Shown here: positions 16,108 to 23,340 of the stretch, in pieces
Position numbering within the stretch: the stretch's first letter is position 1
Layout: every line of letters begins with the position of its first letter
From: Deltaproteobacteria bacterium
GTDB taxonomy: Bacteria; Myxococcota_A; UBA9160; JAJDAL01
Direction of reading: 5' to 3'
Length of the DNA stretch: 58,814 bases
NCBI GenBank assembly: GCA_029261875.1
Contig: JAJDAL010000003.1
Coordinates: forward strand, 1 to 58,814
Position numbers and translations under genes: made by a program
Notes under the pieces: model-generated
What the model was told of the DNA's origin: nothing
What the model saw: the letters and a program-made list of their open reading frames with translations, nothing else
The model's database searches: none

Positions 16108-17499
16108 CTAGTCCGCCAGCCAGTTGGCGTGAAAGCCCAGCGGCACGCGGTGGGGAATGCGAACGCGGGCAATCGGGCCGTCCGGTACGTCGCGGGCGTC
16201 GACGACCAGGAGTTCCGAGTGTTTCGTTTCGTGGTCGACGGCCAACGTGAGCAACCAGCCATCGTTTTCCTTTGTGCCGTCGGGGTCGGGTGCGAAGACG
16301 TGTTCGCCGACGGTGACGTGGTCCGGGTAGATGAACTCCTCGGAGCGTCCTTCTTCGAGGTCGTATTGGATGACGCCGTTGAAGTTGAATCCGAACTCCC
16401 AATTTCGCGCCAGAGTGTTGTAGAGGTAGCGATTGGGTCGGCCGGCGAGGGAATCGTTCATTCGCGGAAACTCCCCCGCGCGGTCGTCGATTGCGTCGGC
16501 CGTGACCGTTCCGCTCTCGAGATCGATCTGCCAACGCCAGGGGAAGGGCTCTTCGATCTGCACCGGCGCATCGAACTGCAACCCGCCCGGCATGGAATCG
16601 AAGGAGGGGGCGTAGATGGTCAGCTGCGCGCCTTCTTCCCAGGCATTGAAGAAGTGCACGACGTAACGCGTCTCGATCTCGAACCAGCGGATCGCATCTC
16701 CGTTTCCGTGTCGGGGGAGTACGCCGATGCGCGTACCGCGTTCGGGTTCCCAGCGGATTCCCGGTTCGCCCTTCAGCATGGCCTGGATGTCGAAAACACC
16801 GGGCGCATCCAGGAAGATCGCGTAGTTCTCCGTCATCGCGAAGTCGTGCATCATGACGGGGACGGGCAGCTCGATCTCGGTCGTATGAATCAGAGCCCCG
16901 GACTTGTCCGCCACGTGGTAGCGGAGGTAGGGGGGAACCGGGCTGTACCCGAAGAAAACGAGTTCGCCGGTCTTGGGATCGATCTTCGGATGGGCGGTCA
17001 TCGGGCCCTGGAGTTTCCCGGCGAAATCGTATTCGCCGAGCGTCGCGAGTTCCCGGTCGAGTTCCGTCGGCTTGCCGGCTTCCATCAACGCCAGATAGCG
17101 ACCCGCGTGACGGACGAAGTGGGTGTTGGCGTTGTTCTTCATGAAACCGGCTTCGTCGACCACGTCCTTTGGGGTCGAACTGAATTCGGAAACGCTCCCG
17201 TAGCAGGCGCGCCCCCGCTTGCGCTCGGCCAGGAGTCCCTTCGATTCGATCCAGCGGTTTCGATAACGTGCGCGTCCGCCGTCCAGATACACCGCGTGGA
17301 CCATGCCGTCACCGTCGAAGGGGTGATAGGCGCCGCGGGGTGGGAATTGCGGGTTGGGGCCGTTTCGCGTGAACATTCCGTTCAGGTTTCGAGGCAGCTG
17401 GCCGTCGATCGCGAGCTCGGCGTCGTTCCATTCCTCCGCGATCGGAGCCATCAAACCCTCGAGGAACGGACTGGTGGACGGTGCGGTTTCAGCGGACAT
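16108..17499 (-). CDS. carotenoid cleavage oxygenase family protein (copy 1)
   Basis: A 463-aa seven-bladed beta-propeller dioxygenase. The four Fe(II)-binding His are all visible: H170 (MTAHPKID), H218 (MMHDFAMTENY), H282 (VVHFFNAWEEG) and H457 (GFHANW). RNGPNPQF and YHPFDGDGMVH near the N-terminus are further family landmarks. Members cleave a C=C bond in carotenoids, apocarotenoids, retinoids or stilbenes. The start at 17499 has GGAGG 4 nt upstream; an ATG at 17529 lacks one. A paralogue lies at 23341-24765 with its own intact His set. It is divergent from the MDR reductase gene, a possible metabolic partner that could reduce an enal product. Substrate unknown. Confidence 0.93.
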   Translation of the reverse strand: MSAETAPSTSPFLEGLMAPIAEEWNDAELAIDGQLPRNLNGMFTRNGPNPQFPPRGAYHPFDGDGMVHAVYLDGGRARYRNRWIESKGLLAERKRGRACYGSVSEFSSTPKDVVDEAGFMKNNANTHFVRHAGRYLALMEAGKPTELDRELATLGEYDFAGKLQGPMTAHPKIDPKTGELVFFGYSPVPPYLRYHVADKSGALIHTTEIELPVPVMMHDFAMTENYAIFLDAPGVFDIQAMLKGEPGIRWEPERGTRIGVLPRHGNGDAIRWFEIETRYVVHFFNAWEEGAQLTIYAPSFDSMPGGLQFDAPVQIEEPFPWRWQIDLESGTVTADAIDDRAGEFPRMNDSLAGRPNRYLYNTLARNWEFGFNFNGVIQYDLEEGRSEEFIYPDHVTVGEHVFAPDPDGTKENDGWLLTLAVDHETKHSELLVVDARDVPDGPIARVRIPHRVPLGFHANWLAD

Positions 17500-17638
17500 G
17501 AGGCCTCCGGGATGCTGGATCGACGCCATTCGCAGGATCGCGATTGCCCCATACTAATCGGCTGTGAATGCGCCGTGCAATTGGGATCGCAGCGACCGGG
17601 ACGTGTATGATTCACCGAAGCCAGCGACGGAGAGAACA

Positions 17639-18670
17639 TTGACCCAAAAAACCCCCGAAACGAACCGATATTGGGTTCTGTCGAGCCGTCCCAGCGGCGA
17701 TGCCTTCGACCGCGCCCTGGACCTCGAGGAAGGCCCGATTCCCAGCCCCGACGACGGGGAACTCCGGGTCCGAAACCTGTACCTCTCCATGGATGCCGGA
17801 ACCCGCATGTGGATGACGCCCCGCATGGACTCCTATCAACCGCCGACTCCCGTTGGGGCCAAGGTCGAAGGCATGGTGATCGGCGTGGTCGAGAAATCGC
17901 GGCATGCGGGCTATCGCGCGGGCGATCTCGTGCGCGCCTACGGCCAATGGGCGGACTATTCCATCGCGCGGCCCCTGGCGAGCTACGTGGCGGTGGTCGA
18001 TCGCGACGAGTCCGACTTGCGCGATTACCTCGGTCTGCTCGGCCCCAATGGCTGGACCGCTTATCTCGGCGCCCTCGAGTACGGGGCCTGCCGGGCGGGG
18101 GACACGTTCGTGGTTTCTGCGGCCGCCGGAGCGACCGGATCGGCGGCTGGGCAGATCGCGAAAATCGCCGGCTGCCGGGTGATCGGAATCGCGGGCAGCA
18201 AAGAGAAGTGCGATTGGGTAACGGGCAAACTGGGCTTCGACGAGGCGCTCAACTACAAGGAAACGGACGTCGCGGATGCGCTGCGCGACTTGTGCCCCGA
18301 CGGCGTCGACGTGTATTTCGACAACGTGGCGGGGCCGATTCTCGACGCCGTATTGTCCAACATGGCGCTGTTCGGGCGCGTTGCACTGTCGGGTCTGATC
18401 ACGAGTTACGGGGCGGAGGAACCGGTCCCCGGACCGTACAAATTCGACATGATCCTGATGCGGCGATTGACCATCACCGGGTTCTTCTCACCGGATTTCT
18501 ACCGACGGGAACCGGAGATCAATCCGCGCATGCGCGCCTGGCGCGATGAAGGTCGCCTGCTGTACCGCTTCGACGAGGTCGAGGGCGTCGAAAACACCGT
18601 GGCGGCCTATAGCAAGCTCTTCAACGGTGGCAACACCGGAAAGGTCGTGGTTCGCGTCGGCGATTTGTAG
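17639..18670 (+). CDS. NADP-dependent MDR oxidoreductase (prostaglandin/leukotriene reductase-like)
   Basis: A 343-aa zinc-free medium-chain reductase. It opens NRYWVLSSRPSG and has LYLSMDAGTRMWM. The Rossmann motif is SAAAGATGSAAGQIAK, followed by GIAGSKEKCDW and DVYFDNVAGPILDA, all typical of the CurA/PTGR enoyl- or alkenal-reductase group. The catalytic role is NADPH-dependent reduction of an alpha,beta-unsaturated carbonyl. A TTG at 17639 is taken as start because GGAGAGAA is correctly spaced before it; an ATG at 17564 has no ribosome site and adds a non-conserved leader. A second member of the family is at 32420-33415. It is divergent from carotenoid oxygenase 1. Confidence 0.87.
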   Translation: MTQKTPETNRYWVLSSRPSGDAFDRALDLEEGPIPSPDDGELRVRNLYLSMDAGTRMWMTPRMDSYQPPTPVGAKVEGMVIGVVEKSRHAGYRAGDLVRAYGQWADYSIARPLASYVAVVDRDESDLRDYLGLLGPNGWTAYLGALEYGACRAGDTFVVSAAAGATGSAAGQIAKIAGCRVIGIAGSKEKCDWVTGKLGFDEALNYKETDVADALRDLCPDGVDVYFDNVAGPILDAVLSNMALFGRVALSGLITSYGAEEPVPGPYKFDMILMRRLTITGFFSPDFYRREPEINPRMRAWRDEGRLLYRFDEVEGVENTVAAYSKLFNGGNTGKVVVRVGDL

Positions 18671-18684
18671 CCGATCGGCCGATT

Positions 18685-18728
18685 GTGGGGGCACAACCCA
18701 CGGTGAATCGTATTTCGTGCGTGGGTTG
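18685..18728 (+). promoter_or_regulatory. two mutually exclusive hairpins between the MDR and lipoprotein hydrolase genes
   Basis: Hairpin A pairs GTGGG (18685-18689) with CCCAC (18697-18701). Hairpin B pairs CAACCCACG (18694-18702) with CGTGGGTTG (18720-18728), a perfect 9-bp stem with a 17-nt loop. Both use the same CCCAC, so only one can form. The element starts 15 nt after the MDR stop and ends 33 nt before the next ATG. It could be a terminator for the MDR gene or an attenuator-like leader for the lipoprotein gene; no U-tract follows. Confidence 0.45.
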
Positions 18729-18761
18729 CTTCTCGACGGCTGACCCCCGAAAATCTACCGC

Positions 18762-20669
18762 ATGATCCGACGTACCACGAGCTGTCTGGTGCTCACGATG
18801 CTTCTGTTTTCCGTGGGCTGTGCGACCCCCGTTGGGGTTCGGCGCGTCGACGAACGCACGGTTCAAAAGACCCTGAGTGCGAACATCCTCTCGACGGGAG
18901 AGCCCAGCACACTTTCGGCCCAGGTTCTGCGACGCCTCGGTCTGTTCGAGCGATTCAGCGATGAACCCGAGCAGGTACTCGCCGAACTTCACGCACTCAC
19001 CGTCGCGGAACTGAATCTCGATCGCCTTTTTGCCCTGGCGGAGTATTCCTTCCTCCACGCCAGTGAATCCGAGGATCGGCTCTACTTCGTCAGTGCTGCG
19101 ATCTACGCCTACGCGTTCCTGTTTCCGGGTGGCGCCGGTCCGATTCCCAATGCATTCGATTCGCGGTTTCGCACGGCCATCGACCTCTACAACAGGGGGA
19201 TCGCGCAAGCCCTCGTCAACGATGCGGGCGAGGTTCTTCTGAGCGGTGGGAAATACGCGTTTCCGCTCGGGAACCTCGAGGTCGTGGTGGACCCGAAGGG
19301 CTTCGACTGGGCGGACCGCAAGCTGACGAATTTCTTGGATGCCGCGGAGCTCGAAGTCCGCGGTTTGCGAAACCGCTACCGGCGGGTCGGAATCGGAGCC
19401 CCCTTCGTCGCGACCGCCGTGTCCGAGGAGGGAAGGACCCTCCGCGTGGAGAACGGCAACATTCCCGCTCAGGTGAAGGTACCGGTCACTTTCTTCGTGC
19501 GATTTCACGATGCGCGAGAACGACTCGGCAGCGGGAAGTTTGCGGCAACGATCGAGATCTATAGCGTGGACGCGGCGCTCGATATCGAGGTCGAGGGGCA
19601 GCGGGTCCCGCTGGAGTACGAGACCACCTCCGCGCTCGCCTACGAGCTCGAAGGCTCGAAGCTGTGGGATTTCGAAATCAAGGGCTTCCGGCAGGGCGAT
19701 TTCCTGCCCGGCGAGAACGCACTCGTGATGTTGCGTCCGTATCTCGCCGGGCGAATCCCCATCGTGCTCGTCCACGGGACCGCCTCGAGTCCGGCGCGTT
19801 GGGCCGAACTCATGAACGAGCTGCAGAGCGACGAGCGACTCAGCGACCGTTACCAATTCTGGTTGTTCATCTATTCAACGGGAAATCCCGTCTTGTATTC
19901 GGCGAGCCTCTTGCGCGATGCCCTGCGCAACGTCGTGGCGGAGCTGGATCCCGAGGAACGCGACCCCGCCCTGCGAGAGATGGTGTTGGTGGGTCACAGT
20001 CAGGGCGGTCTGTTGGTGAAGGCGCAGGCGATCACCAGCGGAAACCGATTCTGGGAAAACGTCAGTCCGCGCCCCTTTGACGAGGTCGAACTCAAACCCG
20101 AGACGCGCGAATTGATCGGGGCCGCGGCGTTCTTCGAGCCGTTGCCATTCGTGAAACGCGTCGTGTTCATCTCGACGCCACACCGGGGGAGCTACCTCGC
20201 CGGAAATTGGCTCGGTCGTATCGCGTCGAATCTCGCGACGGCTCCGAGCAATCTCGTGGGGACGGGAATCGATCTTGCGCGGGCGGGCATCGATCTGGCG
20301 GGAAATGCCGTGGACAAAGCGCGGGATACGATCGACGAGATTCAAGGCGACGAGGATGAAGCGCTGCTTCGAAAACTCAGCAAGATGCCGAGCAGTGTGG
20401 ACAACATGAACCCGAATCACCGGTTTTCGAGGACGATCTCCTCGATTCCCGTCGATCCGGGAATCCAGGCGCACTCGATCATTCCCGTGCTGGGGGATCC
20501 GCCTGCCGAGGGAAAGAACGACGGCGTCGTGGAATACACGAGCGCCCACATCGACGAGGCAGTGAGCGAAAAAATCATCTACAACCAGGGTCACTCGACG
20601 CAATCCAATCCGGTTGCGATCCAAGAAGTCCGCCGGATCCTGCTCGAGCACCTGGACTCGATCCCGTAG
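18762..20669 (+). CDS. lipoprotein alpha/beta hydrolase (lipase-like)
   Basis: A 635-aa predicted lipoprotein with signal TSCLVLTMLLFSVGC and lipidation at C20. Residues ~21-320 form a novel-looking N-terminal region. The hydrolase core then begins IPIVLVHGTASSPARW, with the nucleophile elbow VGHSQGG (S413) and a late His in YNQGHSTQS as triad candidate. Between core strands lies an amphipathic stretch with internal repeats (GIDLARAGIDLAGNAVDKAR), which may act as a lid or membrane-contact helix. Outer-membrane-anchored lipase or esterase activity is inferred. It is preceded by the dual hairpin at 18685-18728 and followed by the OmpA-type gene 140 bp on. Confidence 0.78.
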   Translation: MIRRTTSCLVLTMLLFSVGCATPVGVRRVDERTVQKTLSANILSTGEPSTLSAQVLRRLGLFERFSDEPEQVLAELHALTVAELNLDRLFALAEYSFLHASESEDRLYFVSAAIYAYAFLFPGGAGPIPNAFDSRFRTAIDLYNRGIAQALVNDAGEVLLSGGKYAFPLGNLEVVVDPKGFDWADRKLTNFLDAAELEVRGLRNRYRRVGIGAPFVATAVSEEGRTLRVENGNIPAQVKVPVTFFVRFHDARERLGSGKFAATIEIYSVDAALDIEVEGQRVPLEYETTSALAYELEGSKLWDFEIKGFRQGDFLPGENALVMLRPYLAGRIPIVLVHGTASSPARWAELMNELQSDERLSDRYQFWLFIYSTGNPVLYSASLLRDALRNVVAELDPEERDPALREMVLVGHSQGGLLVKAQAITSGNRFWENVSPRPFDEVELKPETRELIGAAAFFEPLPFVKRVVFISTPHRGSYLAGNWLGRIASNLATAPSNLVGTGIDLARAGIDLAGNAVDKARDTIDEIQGDEDEALLRKLSKMPSSVDNMNPNHRFSRTISSIPVDPGIQAHSIIPVLGDPPAEGKNDGVVEYTSAHIDEAVSEKIIYNQGHSTQSNPVAIQEVRRILLEHLDSIP

Positions 20670-20809
20670 CCGCAGGGGTCCAGGAAGCCAACCGGGACGA
20701 AATGTGCGCCCGGAAGTGACGAGTCTCCCCCAACCCGCATTGAGGCTGGTGAGAGCGGACTTCGCTACACCTTGGCCGAATCATTCTGCCATTGCCCGAG
20801 GAGAGGCCC

Positions 20810-21889
20810 ATGTCACCCAGAGTTCTTTCGGTTGTTCTACTCGCTGCGTTCGCCTGCGCGACGCCCCTGCCGGTCCAATCGCCCCATTCGGTTTCGCCGA
20901 TCACGGCGGGCTCCAACGAATGGCGCGTCATCGACCGTATCCTGGTGGTGACCGACGCATCCGGTACCCAATACGCAAACAAGACCTTCCCCGGGGCCAA
21001 AGCCCTGACCCAGTCCTTCGTCGACGCCATGCCCGATGCCGGCATTCGGAGTCGGGGCTCCAGCGGTTACGCTGCCGGCCTGCTGGGGTTTGGTGGCGAG
21101 GAACGTTCCGGAAAAGCCCTGGCGGCCTTCAACCGCAGCGGAATGCGGCAGGCCGCGAACGCACTCCACATCATGGGATCCGTGGATGGAATGGGCGGCG
21201 GGACGCCGCTGCATCGGGTTCTGGGCGAAGTGCGGACGGCCCTGCAATCCGGGCGTGGCCGCGCCGCGGTGGTGATCTTCTCCGACGGGTTGGCGGATGA
21301 CCCGATCGATGCCCTGCGTTGGGGACACGCGCTGGTGGGTGGCGTGCCGGACGGCGTTTGCGTCCACACGGTCCAGACGGGTAACGATCCGGCGGGCACG
21401 AAGCTTCTGACCCAACTCGCGGACCTGACCGCTTGCGGAAGTTCGCGCCGAGGCGCGTCGCTGTCTTCCGGTCAAGCGGTGGGGGCTTTTGCGCGTACGG
21501 TGTTTCTCGGCAGTGCGCCGGCCGTGGCACGGAAGCAGGATCCCTGTGAGCGACGCGTTCAGCTTCGAGGCGTCGAGTTCGCCTTCGATCGCGCGGAAAT
21601 CCGTGCCGGAACGACCGCGTCCCTCGATGCGGCGGCCCAGCGCTTGCTCGAATGCCGATCGGTGCAGGTCCACGTCGAAGGGCACACGGATTCGCGCGGC
21701 TCCGAAGAATACAACCGCGGCCTTTCCGAGCGTCGCGCGGCTGCGGTTCGCGCCTATCTCGTGGGCAAAGGTGTGTCGGCCAATCGTTTGACGTCGCGGG
21801 GCTACGGGGAATCGAAGCCCATCGCCGACAACGGAACCGACGCCGGTCGGGCCCGAAATCGACGGGTGGAACTGAACCCGACGCGCTGA
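20810..21889 (+). CDS. exported protein with VWA-like region and C-terminal OmpA peptidoglycan-binding domain
   Basis: A 359-aa exported protein. Residues ~35-215 resemble a von Willebrand A-like fold: a strand IDRILVVTDASGTQ, a Gly-rich middle and AAVVIFSDGLADDP. Residues ~240-355 form an OmpA domain, with RGVEFAFDRAEI, VEGHTDSRGSEEYN and LSERRAAAVRAYL, then NRRVELNPTR, the standard peptidoglycan-binding signature. The signal peptide has a Cys after LLAAFA, but the lipobox is poor. ATG 20810 has GAGGAGA upstream; an ATG at 20792 is the alternative. It probably tethers the envelope to the cell wall while the VWA-like part binds a partner. A very stable hairpin follows the stop. Confidence 0.85.
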   Translation: MSPRVLSVVLLAAFACATPLPVQSPHSVSPITAGSNEWRVIDRILVVTDASGTQYANKTFPGAKALTQSFVDAMPDAGIRSRGSSGYAAGLLGFGGEERSGKALAAFNRSGMRQAANALHIMGSVDGMGGGTPLHRVLGEVRTALQSGRGRAAVVIFSDGLADDPIDALRWGHALVGGVPDGVCVHTVQTGNDPAGTKLLTQLADLTACGSSRRGASLSSGQAVGAFARTVFLGSAPAVARKQDPCERRVQLRGVEFAFDRAEIRAGTTASLDAAAQRLLECRSVQVHVEGHTDSRGSEEYNRGLSERRAAAVRAYLVGKGVSANRLTSRGYGESKPIADNGTDAGRARNRRVELNPTR

Positions 21890-21894
21890 TGGAC

Positions 21895-21936
21895 GATCGC
21901 GCGGTGTCGGTCCGAATGGGCCGACACCGCGCGATC
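21895..21936 (+). terminator. 16-bp perfect stem terminator-like hairpin after the OmpA-type gene
   Basis: A perfect 16-bp inverted repeat (21895-21910 with 21921-21936, arm beginning GATCGCGCGG) encloses a 10-nt loop, starting 6 nt after the OmpA-type stop codon. There is no T-run, so intrinsic termination in the E. coli sense is not assured, but placement and stability argue for transcription termination or 3' end protection. Confidence 0.7.
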
Positions 21937-21952
21937 CGACCCGCGGCGGCTG

Positions 21953-21974
21953 CCGAGATCTCAAGAAATCTCGG
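21953..21974 (+). terminator. second hairpin upstream of the RHS gene
   Basis: CCGAGAT-(8 nt)-ATCTCGG is a perfect 7-bp stem 17 nt after the large hairpin and about 60 nt before the RHS-protein start. It may reinforce termination or form part of the RHS mRNA leader. Confidence 0.4.
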
Positions 21975-22036
21975 AAAGCCTCCAATCCGGGTCCGTCGGC
22001 TTGATGTTCCACCGCGAATCGAGCCACTCTCGATGG

Positions 22037-23128
22037 ATGAAGCGCTTCGGATTGACCCTCGCGTTGGTGGCGGCCCTCGCGCCTGCTGCCAGCGGCGTCG
22101 AATATCACTTCTACCATCCCGACGCCCTCGGTACGAACTCGGTTGTCACCGATCGAGAAGGCCGGGTCGTGCAACGCAGCGTCCACTCTCCTTATGGAGA
22201 GCAGCGTTCCGTCAGCAGCGGATCTGGACCGTTCGCACCGCGAAGCTCCGACCTGCCCCGCCACCGGTACACGGGGCAGGAACACGATGACGAAAGCGAT
22301 CTCAATTATTTCGGCGCGCGCTACCAGGATCCGGCCATCGGTCGCTTCTTGTCCGTCGACCCCGGAATGATCGGCGCGTACGCCGGTCCGACGTTCAAAG
22401 GGTTGCCCCTCTATCCGGGTGGCTTGAACCTACAAGGCTACGTGTTGAATCGGCCCACGGTGGCCGTGGATCCCACCGGAGAGTATTGGGAAACTCCCTG
22501 GGACGCCGGAAACGTGGCGTTGAGCTACATCGCGTTCGAGCAGGACCCGGGTCTCGGTACGGCCGCGGGACTCATCTGGGATTCGTTGGCGTTCGTCGCG
22601 CCCTTCATCCCGGCCGGCGCCGGTATGGCGCGTTACATCGGCGGCGGAGCGACTTCTGCGCTCTCCGATCAACTCGTCAAGCAGCGCTTTCCCTTCCTCG
22701 ACTCCGTCAACCCGAGCGGCTGCACGACGAACTGCGTCGCGACGGTGGCATCGGTGGAAATGCAATTTCGCTTCGGGGCCAAGAGTGACCTGAAGGCGCT
22801 CTTTCCCGCGGAATTCGCCAACGGGGTCGACGCGCGGGTTCTCTCGGCGCTCGCGGGCGGCCGGAAGCTGCAACGCGCCGGCGGTATCGACAATCTGATC
22901 GATCACATGGAGTCGCTGGGGGAAGGTGCGCGGGGCGTCGTGTTGGCGATGGATAGTCAGACGCAGGGGAAAAGGGTGTTGCACGCCTTCAACATCGTAA
23001 ACGACGGCGGAAACGTATTCTTGCTGGACGGGCAAACCGGAACAGCAGTCAAGAATCTCGGCACGGATGCGGCGCCGTGGAAGGACTTGAGCCTCTATTT
23101 CTCCCGAACCGACGACGTCGCCCCGTAG
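22037..23128 (+). CDS. miniature exported RHS-core protein with papain-like C-terminal toxin-type domain
   Basis: A 363-aa protein with signal peptide MKRFGLTLALVAALAPAASG. Residues ~25-110 are a single RHS-associated core module: YHPDALGTNSVVTDREG, then SPYGEQRS, RYTGQEHDDES, LNYFGARYQDPAIGRFLSVD. A pretoxin-like linker follows (EYWETPWDAGNVALS; FIPAGAGMARY). The C-terminal ~130 residues hold C229-TTN-C233, LHAFNIVNDGG with H316 and FLLDGQTG with D331, a Cys-His-Asp pattern like papain-fold polymorphic toxins. Typical RHS toxins exceed 1,000 residues, and this one lacks the whole repeat barrel. No immunity-like gene sits beside it. The start is chosen for the signal peptide; ATG 22004 or TTG 22001 would add 11-12 residues. 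No strong ribosome site is seen. Confidence 0.75.
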   Translation: MKRFGLTLALVAALAPAASGVEYHFYHPDALGTNSVVTDREGRVVQRSVHSPYGEQRSVSSGSGPFAPRSSDLPRHRYTGQEHDDESDLNYFGARYQDPAIGRFLSVDPGMIGAYAGPTFKGLPLYPGGLNLQGYVLNRPTVAVDPTGEYWETPWDAGNVALSYIAFEQDPGLGTAAGLIWDSLAFVAPFIPAGAGMARYIGGGATSALSDQLVKQRFPFLDSVNPSGCTTNCVATVASVEMQFRFGAKSDLKALFPAEFANGVDARVLSALAGGRKLQRAGGIDNLIDHMESLGEGARGVVLAMDSQTQGKRVLHAFNIVNDGGNVFLLDGQTGTAVKNLGTDAAPWKDLSLYFSRTDDVAP

Positions 23129-23133
23129 CCCAG

Positions 23134-23149
23134 GCGTCGCGACGCTTTC
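23134..23149 (+). terminator. palindrome followed by TTTCT after the RHS gene
   Basis: GCGTCGCGACGC (23134-23145) is a perfect 12-bp palindrome followed directly by TTTCT, 6 nt after the RHS gene's stop. As RNA it would make a short stem with a tight loop, so this is a weak terminator candidate. Confidence 0.35.
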
Positions 23150-23340
23150 TAGTGTCCTCCGAGTCGAATCGTTCGAACTTGGCGCCGAGTGGTTTCGGTT
23201 CGAAGGGTTTCGGCTCGCTTGTTCGTCGATATGGGTTAAAAAAGCCACATCTTTCCGATTCTCGGGGTATCTCGAAACCGGGTAATATGCCCACCCACCT
23301 GGGGCTCCGGGGTGATCCGGGGTCGATCGAGAGGATCCAA

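Noticed and set aside
23251..23289. Promoter for carotenoid oxygenase 2 (TAATAT box)
   Set aside because: The -10-like box is reasonable, but no acceptable -35 is present at 16-18 bp.
23129..23340. Small immunity gene after the RHS protein
   Set aside because: The 212-bp gap holds no open frame with a ribosome site; the in-frame stretch here is only an upstream extension of the carotenoid oxygenase frame.
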